Shown: positions 1-6,678, numbered from the stretch's first letter. The stretch: 8,532 nt of DNA from an uncultured Clostridia bacterium (GCA_934615145.1 CAKTTM010000069.1:1-8532), one strand, 5' to 3'. The notes: a model not told the origin generated them from the letters alone. Numbers and translations are program-made.

Positions 1-2
1 AG

Positions 3-1502
3 GGCGAGCGAGAGCCCAAGGCCCGCTGGCTGCTGGCGTTGCTGGGGCTTGGCAGCCTGGGGGCAGGCTACTGGCTATCGCTGAGCACGACGGCGCTCAG
101 CGAGGAGAGCTTGCGCACCGGCAGCCCGATCAGCAGTTTCTTCATCGCTGTCCTCCTGGTCATCATCGGCACCTACCTGCTGTTCATGGCAGGCTCGGTG
201 GCGGTGCTCAAGCTGATGAAGGCTAACAAGCGCTTTTACTATCATCCCACGCACTTTGGCGTGATAGGCGGCCTCATGCACCGCATGCAGCGCAACGCGG
301 TGGGCCTGGCCAGCATCTGCATCCTCAGCACCATGGTGCTGGTGATGGTATCGGCCACCACCAGTCTGTTTGTGGGCAGAGAGGATCTGCTGGGCAGGAT
401 CTACGCGCACGACGCCATGATCTCGCTGTCCGCGAGGGAACTGCCCGATAATTTCGATGAGATGGCCATCGACAGCCTGCGGCAGACCGCCGCCGAGCCT
501 GGCGGCAGCCTGCATGAGCTGTCGCATTATCGGCAGTTCGCCATCAATGTGTTGGCGCTGCCAGGGCAGGCGGGCTACGCCAGCGAGCGGGCGGTGCAGC
601 AGTCCGGCATTGTGGAGCAGGGTGCCTTGCGCCTGCAGCTGGTGCCGGCCGAGGACTACCAGCGCTATCATCCGGATACACAGCTGCAAGCCGGACAGGG
701 TTTGGCTTATGCCGTTGACCAGCAGCGCCTGCCTGAGAGCACAGCCATCAATGGCCATCAACTCAGCATCACCATGAGCCAGGAGCGCTTGGCGCCGCTG
801 GACAGCTTCCTGACACTGGGCACAAGCGGCTTTACACTGGTGCTGCCCGAGGCAGACATCGCGGCCATTGTCAGCCTGGCGCCTGAAGCGGCAGATCATG
901 CGGGCATGCCCCTGTCCTACACTCATGTTTATGCCTTTGACCACCAGGGGCTGGACAACCAGGGCGTGGCCCATCTGATGGACAAGGGGCAAAGCAGGCT
1001 GGCGGCACTGGTGGATATGGGTCGCCCTTCAGAAGGCAACTGGCTCAACACCTACTCGCGCAGCAAAGTGCTTGACCGCATCGATCTCAACGCCGTCTAC
1101 GGCGGGCTGCTCTTTGTGTCAGTGCTGCTGGGCGGTCTGTTCATCATGGCCATGGTGCTGATCATCTACTACAAGCAGGTCTCCGAGGGCTATGAGGATC
1201 AGCAGAGCTATGCGATCCTCCAGCAGGTGGGGATGAGCCTGAGCGAGGTCAGGCGCTCCATCAGCCTGCAGGTGCTGATGGTCTTCTTCCTGCCGCTGAT
1301 CACAGCGGGCCTGCACCTGCTGATGTCACAGCGCATCACCCTGGTGGTGCTGCAGCTGCTGGCCATGGGCAATCAGCGGCTGCTCACGCTGCTGTCCCTG
1401 ATCACCTACTTGCTGTTCGCGTTGTTCTACACGCTGGTCTATCTTAAGACCACGCAGAGCTATTACCGCATTGTACGCGCAGGAAACGCGCAAGGGAGAT
1501 AG
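3..1502 (+). CDS. FtsX-like ABC transporter permease, BceB type (5' end outside window)
   Basis: This is the membrane subunit of an ABC transporter of the FtsX/MacB superfamily, most like Bacillota permeases that sense or detoxify peptide antibiotics (BceB-like). The frame is open to the left edge, so the true start lies outside; a TTG at 39 is not convincing as a start because coding continues upstream. About 499 residues are visible. Three hydrophobic segments (about 27-80, 137-210, 303-375) are followed by a roughly 240-residue extracytoplasmic domain (about 376-1095), then three more segments (about 1101-1175, 1264-1325, 1379-1446). This fits segments 5-7, external domain, 8-10 of the ten-segment BceB plan; that numbering is inference. 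Family-typical stretches include FYYHPTHF, NAVGLASICILSTMVLVM and YAILQQVGMS followed by EVRRSISLQVLMVFFLPL. The ATPase gene would be expected upstream, beyond the edge. A lipoprotein gene follows after two bases. Family is confident; the exported or sensed compound is unknown. Confidence 0.88.
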   Translation, partial: GEREPKARWLLALLGLGSLGAGYWLSLSTTALSEESLRTGSPISSFFIAVLLVIIGTYLLFMAGSVAVLKLMKANKRFYYHPTHFGVIGGLMHRMQRNAVGLASICILSTMVLVMVSATTSLFVGREDLLGRIYAHDAMISLSARELPDNFDEMAIDSLRQTAAEPGGSLHELSHYRQFAINVLALPGQAGYASERAVQQSGIVEQGALRLQLVPAEDYQRYHPDTQLQAGQGLAYAVDQQRLPESTAINGHQLSITMSQERLAPLDSFLTLGTSGFTLVLPEADIAAIVSLAPEAADHAGMPLSYTHVYAFDHQGLDNQGVAHLMDKGQSRLAALVDMGRPSEGNWLNTYSRSKVLDRIDLNAVYGGLLFVSVLLGGLFIMAMVLIIYYKQVSEGYEDQQSYAILQQVGMSLSEVRRSISLQVLMVFFLPLITAGLHLLMSQRITLVVLQLLAMGNQRLLTLLSLITYLLFALFYTLVYLKTTQSYYRIVRAGNAQGR

Positions 1503-1504
1503 AG

Positions 1505-2098
1505 ATGAAGTACCGCAAGTTATTGATGATGATTATTTGCCTTATCATGGTCACCCTGCTCAGCGCTTGTGCGCTCAATATCTTTGGTCAGGAGATGCCC
1601 ATCAAGCCCCTGCGGCTGGAGAATGAAACGGGTAAAGACTTCGCTATCATGGGCCTAATCTGGGATCAACATATACTGCTGTACCAAAGCCAATCAGCCT
1701 CCACCAGGCAGGCCGTCTTCCCAAAGGCACTGCTGGAGGGCGCAGACAGCCTCCGGTTAATTGGCATCACCAAGGAGCAGCAGTTATGGCTGTCTGCCCC
1801 GCTTGTGCTCAAGGGGCAGGAAACGCTGCACTTCAAGGCCGCCCAGCTACCGGGCAATGCCCTTCCTGTGGCGCTGGAACAGCTGCCATCACTCAAAGCC
1901 TGGCAACTGGCCGCTGATAAGCAGCAAATCACCGCCTCCTTCCAGGCGGATACCGGTCTATCCTATCGCATCTTTGTGCTGGGAAAGGGCGGCAGTTTGA
2001 GTCCCTCGGACTGGGGAAGCCACCAGGAAACTGTCTCCGCCTCCTGGGAGAAAGGCCGGGGGTTGCCGCGAGGCTGGCTGCTGCTGAAGGCAGAGTAG
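1505..2098 (+). CDS. Unrecognised lipoprotein, translationally coupled to the permease
   Basis: I do not recognise the family. The 197-residue product begins with a classic lipoprotein signal peptide: a basic start (MKYRK), a hydrophobic core (about residues 6-19) and a lipobox LSAC with the lipidated cysteine at residue 22. The mature protein should therefore be anchored on the outer face of the cytoplasmic membrane. The rest is soluble, rich in Leu, Gln and Ala, with alternating hydrophobic stretches that suggest beta structure, and has no catalytic motif I can identify. The ATG at 1505 is supported by AAGGGAG at 1492-1498, six bases upstream and inside the end of the permease gene; only two bases separate the permease stop from this start, so the two are very likely co-transcribed and coupled. 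An accessory role for the transporter (ligand capture or immunity) is inference from position only. Stop codon is TAG at 2096-2098. Confidence 0.8.
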   Translation: MKYRKLLMMIICLIMVTLLSACALNIFGQEMPIKPLRLENETGKDFAIMGLIWDQHILLYQSQSASTRQAVFPKALLEGADSLRLIGITKEQQLWLSAPLVLKGQETLHFKAAQLPGNALPVALEQLPSLKAWQLAADKQQITASFQADTGLSYRIFVLGKGGSLSPSDWGSHQETVSASWEKGRGLPRGWLLLKAE

Positions 2099-2103
2099 TC
2101 ACT

Positions 2104-2131
2104 GCCCCGAATAGAGCGCTGGCAGCGGGGC
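2104..2131 (+). terminator. Weak hairpin after the lipoprotein gene
   Basis: GCCCCG (2104-2109) can pair with CGGGGC (2126-2131) around a 16-base loop shortly after the lipoprotein stop. There is no U-tract behind it, so it is at best a weak or factor-dependent terminator, and it may simply be chance in GC-rich sequence. Confidence 0.25.
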
Positions 2132-2140
2132 TGAGCCATC

Positions 2141-2149
2141 TGCTATAAT
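2141..2149 (+). promoter_or_regulatory. Extended -10 promoter of the HAD phosphatase gene
   Basis: TGCTATAAT is a perfect -10 hexamer (2144-2149) preceded by the TG extension. No good -35 is present at 17 bp; the nearest partial match, CTGGCA at 2119-2124, is 19 bp away. Transcription would start near 2156, leaving a leader of about 20 bases that holds little more than the ribosome binding site AAAGGGAGG (2163-2171). Confidence 0.7.
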
Positions 2150-2176
2150 GGGGACAGCAAGCAAAGGGAGGCAGGC

Positions 2177-2821
2177 ATGGACAAGCGGAGGATCGCAGTA
2201 TTCGACTTTGACGGCACCTTGATCAAGGGCGACAGCATCGCAAGCTACGTGCTCTACGCGATGCAGCGGGGCTATCTGTCCTTTTTCGACCTGCCCTACC
2301 AGCTGATCAATGTCCGCCGCACTCTAAAAAACAGGATCAGCGACGAGCAGGGCAAATCAAACGCGCTGCGCTTTCTTGGCCGCATGACGCCAGCGCAGCA
2401 GGATGAGTTTAACCTGAGCTTTTGCCGCGACAAGCTGCTGCCCCGCCTCTACCCCAAGGGCGTCCAGCGCATGCACGAACATCAGGCCGATGGCGTGCAT
2501 GTGCTGCTGCTGTCCGCCTCGCCGGACTGCTACATGAAGGACTGGCTGGGCCTGCTGCCCATCGATGGGGTGCTGGCCACCCCCACCAACGACCAGGGCC
2601 ATGTCAGCCTGACGGTGCGCCATCACGAAAAGGTCAAGCGCATGCGGGAATGGGAGGCCGAGCAGGGCTTTGAAGTGGACTGGGTAAACAGCTGGGCCTA
2701 CGGCGACAGCGCCACCGACCTGCCCGTGATGCAGATGACCGGCCATCCTGTGCTGGTCAACCCCAAGCCCGCCATGCAGGCCGAGGGCAAGGGCCTGCCG
2801 GTGGAGATCTGGCGGGAATAG
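2177..2821 (+). CDS. HAD superfamily hydrolase, subfamily IB (SerB-like phosphatase)
   Basis: This is a cytoplasmic Mg2+-dependent phosphatase of the haloacid dehalogenase superfamily, subfamily IB, the group that includes phosphoserine phosphatase-like enzymes. All four motifs are visible in the 214-residue product: motif I FDFDGT with the nucleophile Asp10 and Asp12; motif II LLSAS with Ser113; motif III Lys152 in HEKVKRM; and motif IV YGDSATD with Asp177 and Asp181. The region between motifs I and II (about residues 15-105) is the helical cap typical of this subfamily. Length matches small HAD-IB proteins. The start is fixed by AAAGGGAGG at 2163-2171, five bases before the ATG. It has its own extended -10 promoter, and a terminator follows, so it is probably monocistronic. 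Substrate cannot be read from sequence: phosphoserine or another small phosphomonoester is possible, and no serine biosynthesis gene is nearby to support SerB. Confidence 0.88.
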   Translation: MDKRRIAVFDFDGTLIKGDSIASYVLYAMQRGYLSFFDLPYQLINVRRTLKNRISDEQGKSNALRFLGRMTPAQQDEFNLSFCRDKLLPRLYPKGVQRMHEHQADGVHVLLLSASPDCYMKDWLGLLPIDGVLATPTNDQGHVSLTVRHHEKVKRMREWEAEQGFEVDWVNSWAYGDSATDLPVMQMTGHPVLVNPKPAMQAEGKGLPVEIWRE

Positions 2822-2836
2822 GCGTCGCAAAAACGA

Positions 2837-2875
2837 CAACAGAGGCAGCGCTTCACAAGTGCTGCCCCTGTTTTG
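2837..2875. terminator. Bidirectional intrinsic terminator between convergent genes
   Basis: A 15-bp inverted repeat (2839-2853 with 2857-2871) has one mismatch and one G-U pair and closes on a three-base loop, CAC. On the + strand the stem runs straight into TTTTGTGTTG, serving the phosphatase gene. On the - strand the stem is followed by a T-rich stretch ending in TTTTTGC, serving the MerR-type gene whose stop is at 2883-2885. One structure probably ends transcription from both sides. Confidence 0.85.
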
Positions 2876-2882
2876 TGTTGTT

Positions 2883-3611
2883 TCAAGCGGTCTGACAGTA
2901 GTGCGCGATGGCCTTGCTCATCAGCAGCGCTGTGCCCTCGCCAAACTGGTCGATGTTCTGCGTAAAGCGCTCGTCGCCCACATACATCTGGCCCAACCCT
3001 GCCAGTATCTCCTTGCTGCAGGGGTAGTGATGGGCGCTGATGAAATCCTGCCAGCGCCTGACCAGCGCCTGCACCTGCGGATCGGCGGGTGACAAGTCCC
3101 TGCTGTCGGCAAAGGCCTGGAAGATGGCGTCGCTTTCCCCCGCCAGCGCCAGGTCCTGCTCGTCCGTTCTCTGCTGCGCCTGGCTGGCCTGCCAGGCCTG
3201 GGTGTGGCCCCAGCGCTGCCTGGCCTCATCGGCATAGCGCTGCTTGGCCTCCTGAATGTCCTTGAGCTTTGTCTTGTGCTTGTTCATCTCTTCTCCTCCA
3301 ATGCTGCTGTTGACCAGGGCGATCATGGCATCCAACTGCTGGCGCCTGAGCATCAGCAGTTGGCGGTGATCCTTGAGGGCGGCGGCGATGTCCTGATCAG
3401 AGCCTCTGAGCATGGCCTCGATGTCTTTGAGGGCGAAGCCCAGCTCTTTATAAAACAACAGCGCCTGCAGCCGCGAAAGTGCCGCGGCGTCATAGCGGCG
3501 GTAGCCCGCCTCCGACAGCTCGCTTGGCCTGACCAAGCCCATCCTGTCATAGAGCCTCAGCGCCCTGTGGCTGATCCCCAGCAGGGCCGCCACCTCACCA
3601 ATGGACATCAT
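2883..3611 (-). CDS. MerR-family regulator with C-terminal TipAS drug-recognition domain
   Basis: This is a transcription regulator of the TipAL/Mta type. Residues 1-70 are the MerR winged helix (IGEVAALLGISHRALRLYDRMGLVRPS, then GYRRY). Residues about 70-105 form the dimerisation helix. Residues about 110-242 match the TipAS fold: KQRYADEARQRWGHTQAWQ, then VRRWQDFI, HHYPCSKEILAGLGQMY, and DERFTQNIDQFGEGTA. In Streptomyces TipAL this domain binds thiopeptide antibiotics and couples binding to promoter activation. Cys198, in the PCS motif, lies in the region where TipAL carries its thiopeptide-reactive cysteine; an alignment is needed to call it equivalent. The start at 3611 is the first of two consecutive ATG codons, chosen because AGGAGGT (3621-3627) is nine bases upstream of it. 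The promoter carries a MerR-style operator, so autoregulation is expected. No obvious resistance or efflux target gene is adjacent; the BceB-like permease is on the other strand beyond the phosphatase gene. The actual ligand is unknown. Confidence 0.92.
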   Translation of the reverse strand: MMSIGEVAALLGISHRALRLYDRMGLVRPSELSEAGYRRYDAAALSRLQALLFYKELGFALKDIEAMLRGSDQDIAAALKDHRQLLMLRRQQLDAMIALVNSSIGGEEMNKHKTKLKDIQEAKQRYADEARQRWGHTQAWQASQAQQRTDEQDLALAGESDAIFQAFADSRDLSPADPQVQALVRRWQDFISAHHYPCSKEILAGLGQMYVGDERFTQNIDQFGEGTALLMSKAIAHYCQTA

Positions 3612-3634
3612 CCTGTGCTCACCTCCTCAATGTC

Positions 3635-3665
3635 ATGATAAAGCCTGACGCTGCGTCAGGGTCAA
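3635..3665 (-). promoter_or_regulatory. MerR-type promoter and operator of the TipAL-like gene
   Basis: On the - strand TTGACC (3660-3665) and TATCAT (3635-3640) are separated by 19 bp instead of the usual 17, the spacing that characterises promoters remodelled by MerR-family activators. The spacer holds a perfect palindrome CCTGACGC-T-GCGTCAGG (3644-3660), eight-base arms around one central base, which is the expected position for the regulator dimer. Transcription would start near 3628, right at the ribosome binding site, giving a very short leader. Confidence 0.87.
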
Positions 3666-3694
3666 GCCTTTTCGCGCGGCAATCTTGGCATAGG

Positions 3695-3724
3695 AAAAGC
3701 GCCCCGGCCATGCCGAAGCGCTTT
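3695..3724 (-). terminator. Intrinsic terminator of rplS
   Basis: Immediately downstream of the rplS stop on the - strand lies a hairpin: outer stem AAAGCGC/GCGCTTT (3696-3702 with 3718-3724), a 2x2 internal loop, and inner stem CGGC/GCCG (3705-3708 with 3712-3715) around a three-base loop. The - strand continues as TTTTCC, a short U-tract. It separates rplS from the regulator gene's promoter. Confidence 0.75.
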
Positions 3725-3736
3725 GTGCGAACCTTG

Positions 3737-4090
3737 TCAGTTGCGGATGGACCCATCCTTGATCTTGGCAGCCTTGCCCTGTAGGCCACGCAGATAGTAC
3801 AGCTTCGCGCGGCGCACTTTGCCCTTGCGCACGACCTCGATGCGGTCAACACGCGGGGAGTGCAGCGGGAAGGTACGCTCGACACCGATGCCGTAGCTCA
3901 TGCGGCGCACGGTAAAGGTCTCACGGCTGGAGCCACCGCGCCTGGCGATGACAGTGCCTTCGAAAGCCTGCAGACGCTCGCGGCTGCCTTCGACGACCTT
4001 GACGAAGACGCGCAGTGTGTCACCGATGCCAAACTCAGGCCGGTCGGTGCGCAGCTGTGCCGCCTCAATAGAACGAATCAATTCACTCAT
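3737..4090 (-). CDS. rplS: 50S ribosomal protein L19
   Basis: L19 is a component of the large ribosomal subunit that lies at the interface with the 30S subunit. The 117-residue product shows the family's features: [16 protein letters not shown] near the N-terminus, the [16 protein letters not shown] strand-turn segment, [21 protein letters not shown], and the basic C-terminal [17 protein letters not shown]. Length fits the family (about 115). An upstream in-frame ATG at 4111 would add seven residues, but AAGGAGG at 4098-4104 sits seven bases before the ATG at 4088-4090, so that is the start. In many bacteria rplS is the last gene of rpsP-rimM-trmD-rplS; here it stands alone, between corA and a regulator gene, with its own promoter, a leader of about 70 bases and its own terminator. 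Confidence 0.97.
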   Translation of the reverse strand: MSELIRSIEAAQLRTDRPEFGIGDTLRVFVKVVEGSRERLQAFEGTVIARRGGSSRETFTVRRMSYGIGVERTFPLHSPRVDRIEVVRKGKVRRAKLYYLRGLQGKAAKIKDGSIRN

Positions 4091-4097
4091 GGGATTT

Positions 4098-4161
4098 CCT
4101 CCTTCCATCATAGACGTTCGTGCAGGGTACTGTCACCCTCAGAGGACCGCCCGTTGTCACA
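4098..4161 (-). promoter_or_regulatory. rplS mRNA leader with small hairpin
   Basis: The predicted leader of rplS is about 70 bases, longer than those of neighbouring genes. It holds a five-bp hairpin AGGGT/ACCCT (4124-4128 with 4135-4139, six-base loop), followed by the strong AAGGAGG ribosome binding site. L19 leader RNAs are known in some Bacillota; whether this one belongs to that family I cannot tell from sequence alone. Confidence 0.35.
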
Positions 4162-4167
4162 AAGCTA

Positions 4168-4205
4168 ATCTTAGCACAGAAGCCTTCGGCTGGCAAGTGT
4201 TTTTT
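4168..4205 (-). promoter_or_regulatory. rplS promoter with A-tract
   Basis: On the - strand TTGCCA (4191-4196) and TAAGAT (4168-4173) lie exactly 17 bp apart, and the -10 has the TGC extension (4174-4176). A run of six A (4200-4205) just upstream of the -35 resembles an UP element, as expected for a ribosomal protein gene. The spacer contains a small inverted repeat AGCC-TTC-GGCT (4181-4191). Transcription would start near 4161. Confidence 0.78.
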
Positions 4206-4228
4206 CTCCGCCGCGGCGTCTTACCGCT

Positions 4229-5182
4229 CTACATCAGCTTCTTACGGCGGAATACCCAAAGGATCAGCGCCGTTAAGGCCAGGCTGATGGCAAAGAGCAT
4301 GGGGTAGGCCCAGGGCCAATCCAGCTCCGGCATGTGCTTGAAGTTCATGCCGTACCAGCCCACGATCAGCGTCAGTGGGGAAAAGATGGCGGTCAGCACA
4401 GTGAAGAGCTTCATGACATTGTTGAGCACATAGTTGAGCTCCGCGTCCAGCGCCTCCCGCAGGTGCACCAGGTTTTCGCTCTTGAGCTGCGCGGCGTTCG
4501 ACAGGCGCTCGGCCTTGCCGATGAAGATGCGGAAATAGTGCAGGTTGTGCTCGTCAAAGAGCTCATTCTCGTTTTCGTGCAGCTCCTCGCCGATGTCGAT
4601 GAGCTGCTCGTAGTAGTTGTGCACCAGCATCACCCGCTGGCGCAGGCTGTAGATGGTGCGGTTGAGCGCCTTGTCCACCTTGCCGTCCACCAGCTGGGCC
4701 TCCAGGCTGATCATCCGATGATCCAGCTCTTCCATCATCTTGCCGCCGCCTGTCAGAAAGCGCTCCAGGATGCCGAAGATGAACTTCTCCAGCGTCGCGT
4801 TCTTCTGATAGCGCTGGACAACGCCGTCAAACAGCCGCCTGGCGCTGCCGTCCGCGTCCTCCATCTTGACCAGTATGAAGGCACCGCGCAGCACCACAAA
4901 GAGCAGCTGATCGCGGTCGCCATCCAGGTCTTCGAGGTTCAGGATATTGATCAGCCCCACGCTGGAATCCTCAAAGACATCCACCGAGTTGCGCAGCCGG
5001 CTGGTATCGGCGGACAGCTCGCTGATAACGCTCAGGTCCACGCCCAGCCGCGGGCTGTAGCGCCTAAACTCATCCATGCTGAGGTAGCAGATCAGCGGCT
5101 GGGCCTGCCCCAGTTGATCGGGCTCAATGGGCAGTATCTGATGCTCCCTGATCTGATAAAAGGCTTCCTCGGGCTTATCCAT
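4229..5182 (-). CDS. corA: CorA-family Mg2+ (Co2+/Ni2+) channel
   Basis: This is a pentameric inner-membrane Mg2+ channel of the CorA/2-TM-GxN family. The 317-residue product has a large cytoplasmic N-terminal domain (about 1-255) with long acidic and coiled-coil helices (for example MMEELDHRMISLEAQL and the ELHENENELFDEHN region), then two C-terminal membrane segments (about 257-276 and 291-311). The signature YGMNF is present, with GMN at 278-280 at the end of the first segment, and the short acidic loop HMPELDW follows it. The basic tail RRKK ends the protein on the cytoplasmic side. Length matches the family. A GTG at 5189-5191 would lengthen the frame by three codons but overlaps the ribosome binding site GGAGG (5191-5195); the ATG at 5180-5182 has this site eight bases upstream and is preferred. 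It has its own promoter; I see no U-tract terminator after its stop, so some read-through into rplS is possible. Confidence 0.95.
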   Translation of the reverse strand: MDKPEEAFYQIREHQILPIEPDQLGQAQPLICYLSMDEFRRYSPRLGVDLSVISELSADTSRLRNSVDVFEDSSVGLINILNLEDLDGDRDQLLFVVLRGAFILVKMEDADGSARRLFDGVVQRYQKNATLEKFIFGILERFLTGGGKMMEELDHRMISLEAQLVDGKVDKALNRTIYSLRQRVMLVHNYYEQLIDIGEELHENENELFDEHNLHYFRIFIGKAERLSNAAQLKSENLVHLREALDAELNYVLNNVMKLFTVLTAIFSPLTLIVGWYGMNFKHMPELDWPWAYPMLFAISLALTALILWVFRRKKLM

Positions 5183-5211
5183 CTGCCACACCTCCGGCTA
5201 TTGTCAGGCCC

Positions 5212-5220
5212 ATCATAGCA
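5212..5220 (-). promoter_or_regulatory. Extended -10 promoter of corA
   Basis: The - strand reads TGCTATGAT: a five-of-six -10 hexamer with the TG extension. At 17 bp the -35 position is occupied by TTTTTC (5235-5240), which overlaps the U-tract of the upstream terminator, so the promoter probably relies on the extended -10. The start would be near 5205, leaving a leader of about 23 bases. Confidence 0.6.
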
Positions 5221-5235
5221 TGATTTCAGGGCGCG

Positions 5236-5264
5236 AAAAAGGGCCGCAGCGGCTGCCGCGACCC
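5236..5264 (-). terminator. Intrinsic terminator of the NCS2 permease gene
   Basis: As - strand RNA, 5264-5241 folds into an uninterrupted ten-bp stem (two G-U pairs, the rest Watson-Crick and mostly G-C) around the loop AGCC, followed directly by five U (5240-5236). It lies 22 bases past the permease stop codon. Confidence 0.88.
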
Positions 5265-5286
5265 TGGATTGCCCACTTCGTCAGCC

Positions 5287-6678
5287 TTAAGCCTTCTCCG
5301 GCTTCTCGCCGATGGAGAGGATGAAGTTGAGGATGATGCCCAGGATCGCAGCGCCGGCGACAGCGGGCACATTCAGGCCAAACATGTTGATGTTGCCGCC
5401 AAAGGCATAGTTGACGCCCAGGCCAAAGGTCATGATGGTGGCGATGACAGCGATGTTCTTGGAGTCAAACATCGAGGTCTTCTTGTCGATCAGTATCGCG
5501 ATGCCCTGCGCGGCGATGGCGCCGAACAGATAGATCTCAAGCCCGCCGATGACCGCCAGCGGGATGCCGTAGATTACCTTAATCAGCGGCGTAAAGCAGC
5601 TGATCAGCATGGCGATGACGCCGGCCGCCGCCATCACGGGCACTGAGAACACGCGGGTGATGGCCATGGTGGAGATGTTCTCGCCATAGTTGGTGCCGGC
5701 AGGGCCGCCCACCACGCCGCTGATCATATCGCAGATGCCGTCGCCGATCAGGTTGCGGTCAAGCAGCTTTTCAATGCCGTAGGAGGGCTTGCCTTTGCGG
5801 CGGGCCAGGTCATCGACATAGATGTCCAGCTGGTAGATATGCGCGGTGGACTCAGGGATAGTGGCAATGGCGATGGGCATGATGGCCGCCACCGCCGCCC
5901 AGCTCACCCGCGGCAGGGTGAAGGCGGGCAGGGCGAAGATGCTGCCGTCGCCCAGCTTCCATGTGCTGGCGTCCAGCGCCGCCTGGGAGATGCTGCGAAA
6001 ACCATTGTCGCCGCCCAGCAGATAGATCAGCGCCGCCGCCACACAGCCGGTCAGCGCGCCCAGCAGCAGGGGCAGCTGGCCCAGAAAGCCCTTGAGCTTG
6101 CGGCTGTAGATGACGGTGGACAGCAGGGTGACCAGCGATATAATCCAGATCATCTGGCTCTGCCCTGCCTGGGGCGCAGCATCCTGCATGGCATTGCCGG
6201 CCAGCGTCAGACCGATAATCATAGCGACCGGCCCTGTCACGCTGGCGGGCAGTATCTTTTCCACGATGCGCATGCCGCCCCAGCGCACCAGCAGGCCTGC
6301 AGCGATGGAGATGAGGCCGGAGAAGATGATGCCAAACTGCGCGTAGCTGATCAGCTCTGGCGGCAGGATGCCGGTGGCCTGGAAGGCCGCGATCTGCTCG
6401 GGCATGCCCTGGGCCGCCACCATGGAGGCGATGGCCGTCAGATAGGCAAAGGAGCTGCCATAGTACATGGGGATCTTGCGGCCGGTGATCAGGATGAAGC
6501 ACAGCGTGGCCAGGCCGCTGGCGAAGATGGTGGTGGACACCTGAAAGCCGGTGATGAGCGCCACGGTGACGGTGGCGGGGAACATGACGATCACCTGCTG
6601 CAGGGCGTAGAGGATCAGTTTGCCCGTAGACGGCCTCTCGTCTGGCAAGTAGCCCAGAACCTTTGCCTGTTCTGCCAT
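5287..6678 (-). CDS. NCS2 nucleobase permease (uracil/xanthine family)
   Basis: This is an integral membrane nucleobase:cation symporter-2 (UraA/SLC23 fold) that imports a pyrimidine or purine base. The 463-residue product is hydrophobic throughout, in line with a 14-segment family. Key features: LYALQQVIVMFPATV near the N-terminus; GSSFAYL (about 74-80); TIPESTAHI with Glu276 and His280, matching the spacing of UraA Glu241 and His245; and GGPAGTNYGENISTMAITR, where Tyr331-Gly-Glu333-Asn lines up with UraA Tyr288-Gly-Glu290-Asn. The family signature ENxGxxxxTR is present with Ser in place of Gly. A uracil permease is the best guess from NYGEN, but xanthine or another base cannot be excluded. 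The start at 6676-6678 has AAAGGAG (6685-6691) six bases upstream. It is transcribed from a strong promoter through a leader carrying a terminator, so attenuation is likely; its own terminator follows. No pyr or pur genes lie beside it in the window. Confidence 0.93.
   Translation of the reverse strand: MAEQAKVLGYLPDERPSTGKLILYALQQVIVMFPATVTVALITGFQVSTTIFASGLATLCFILITGRKIPMYYGSSFAYLTAIASMVAAQGMPEQIAAFQATGILPPELISYAQFGIIFSGLISIAAGLLVRWGGMRIVEKILPASVTGPVAMIIGLTLAGNAMQDAAPQAGQSQMIWIISLVTLLSTVIYSRKLKGFLGQLPLLLGALTGCVAAALIYLLGGDNGFRSISQAALDASTWKLGDGSIFALPAFTLPRVSWAAVAAIMPIAIATIPESTAHIYQLDIYVDDLARRKGKPSYGIEKLLDRNLIGDGICDMISGVVGGPAGTNYGENISTMAITRVFSVPVMAAAGVIAMLISCFTPLIKVIYGIPLAVIGGLEIYLFGAIAAQGIAILIDKKTSMFDSKNIAVIATIMTFGLGVNYAFGGNINMFGLNVPAVAGAAILGIILNFILSIGEKPEKA

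Noticed and set aside
75..992. Long - strand ORF opposite the permease
   Set aside because: It mirrors the permease coding frame, has a His/Gln/Arg-rich low-complexity composition without domains, and lacks a ribosome binding site. It is a high-GC shadow.
2357..2839. 160-codon - strand ORF opposite the HAD phosphatase gene
   Set aside because: It is antisense to all four catalytic motifs and extends into the terminator; no ribosome binding site or domain supports it.
4334..5218. 294-codon + strand ORF opposite corA
   Set aside because: It runs through the whole corA gene in antisense, is rich in His, Gln, Val and Leu, and has no recognisable motif, whereas the - strand frame shows full CorA signatures.
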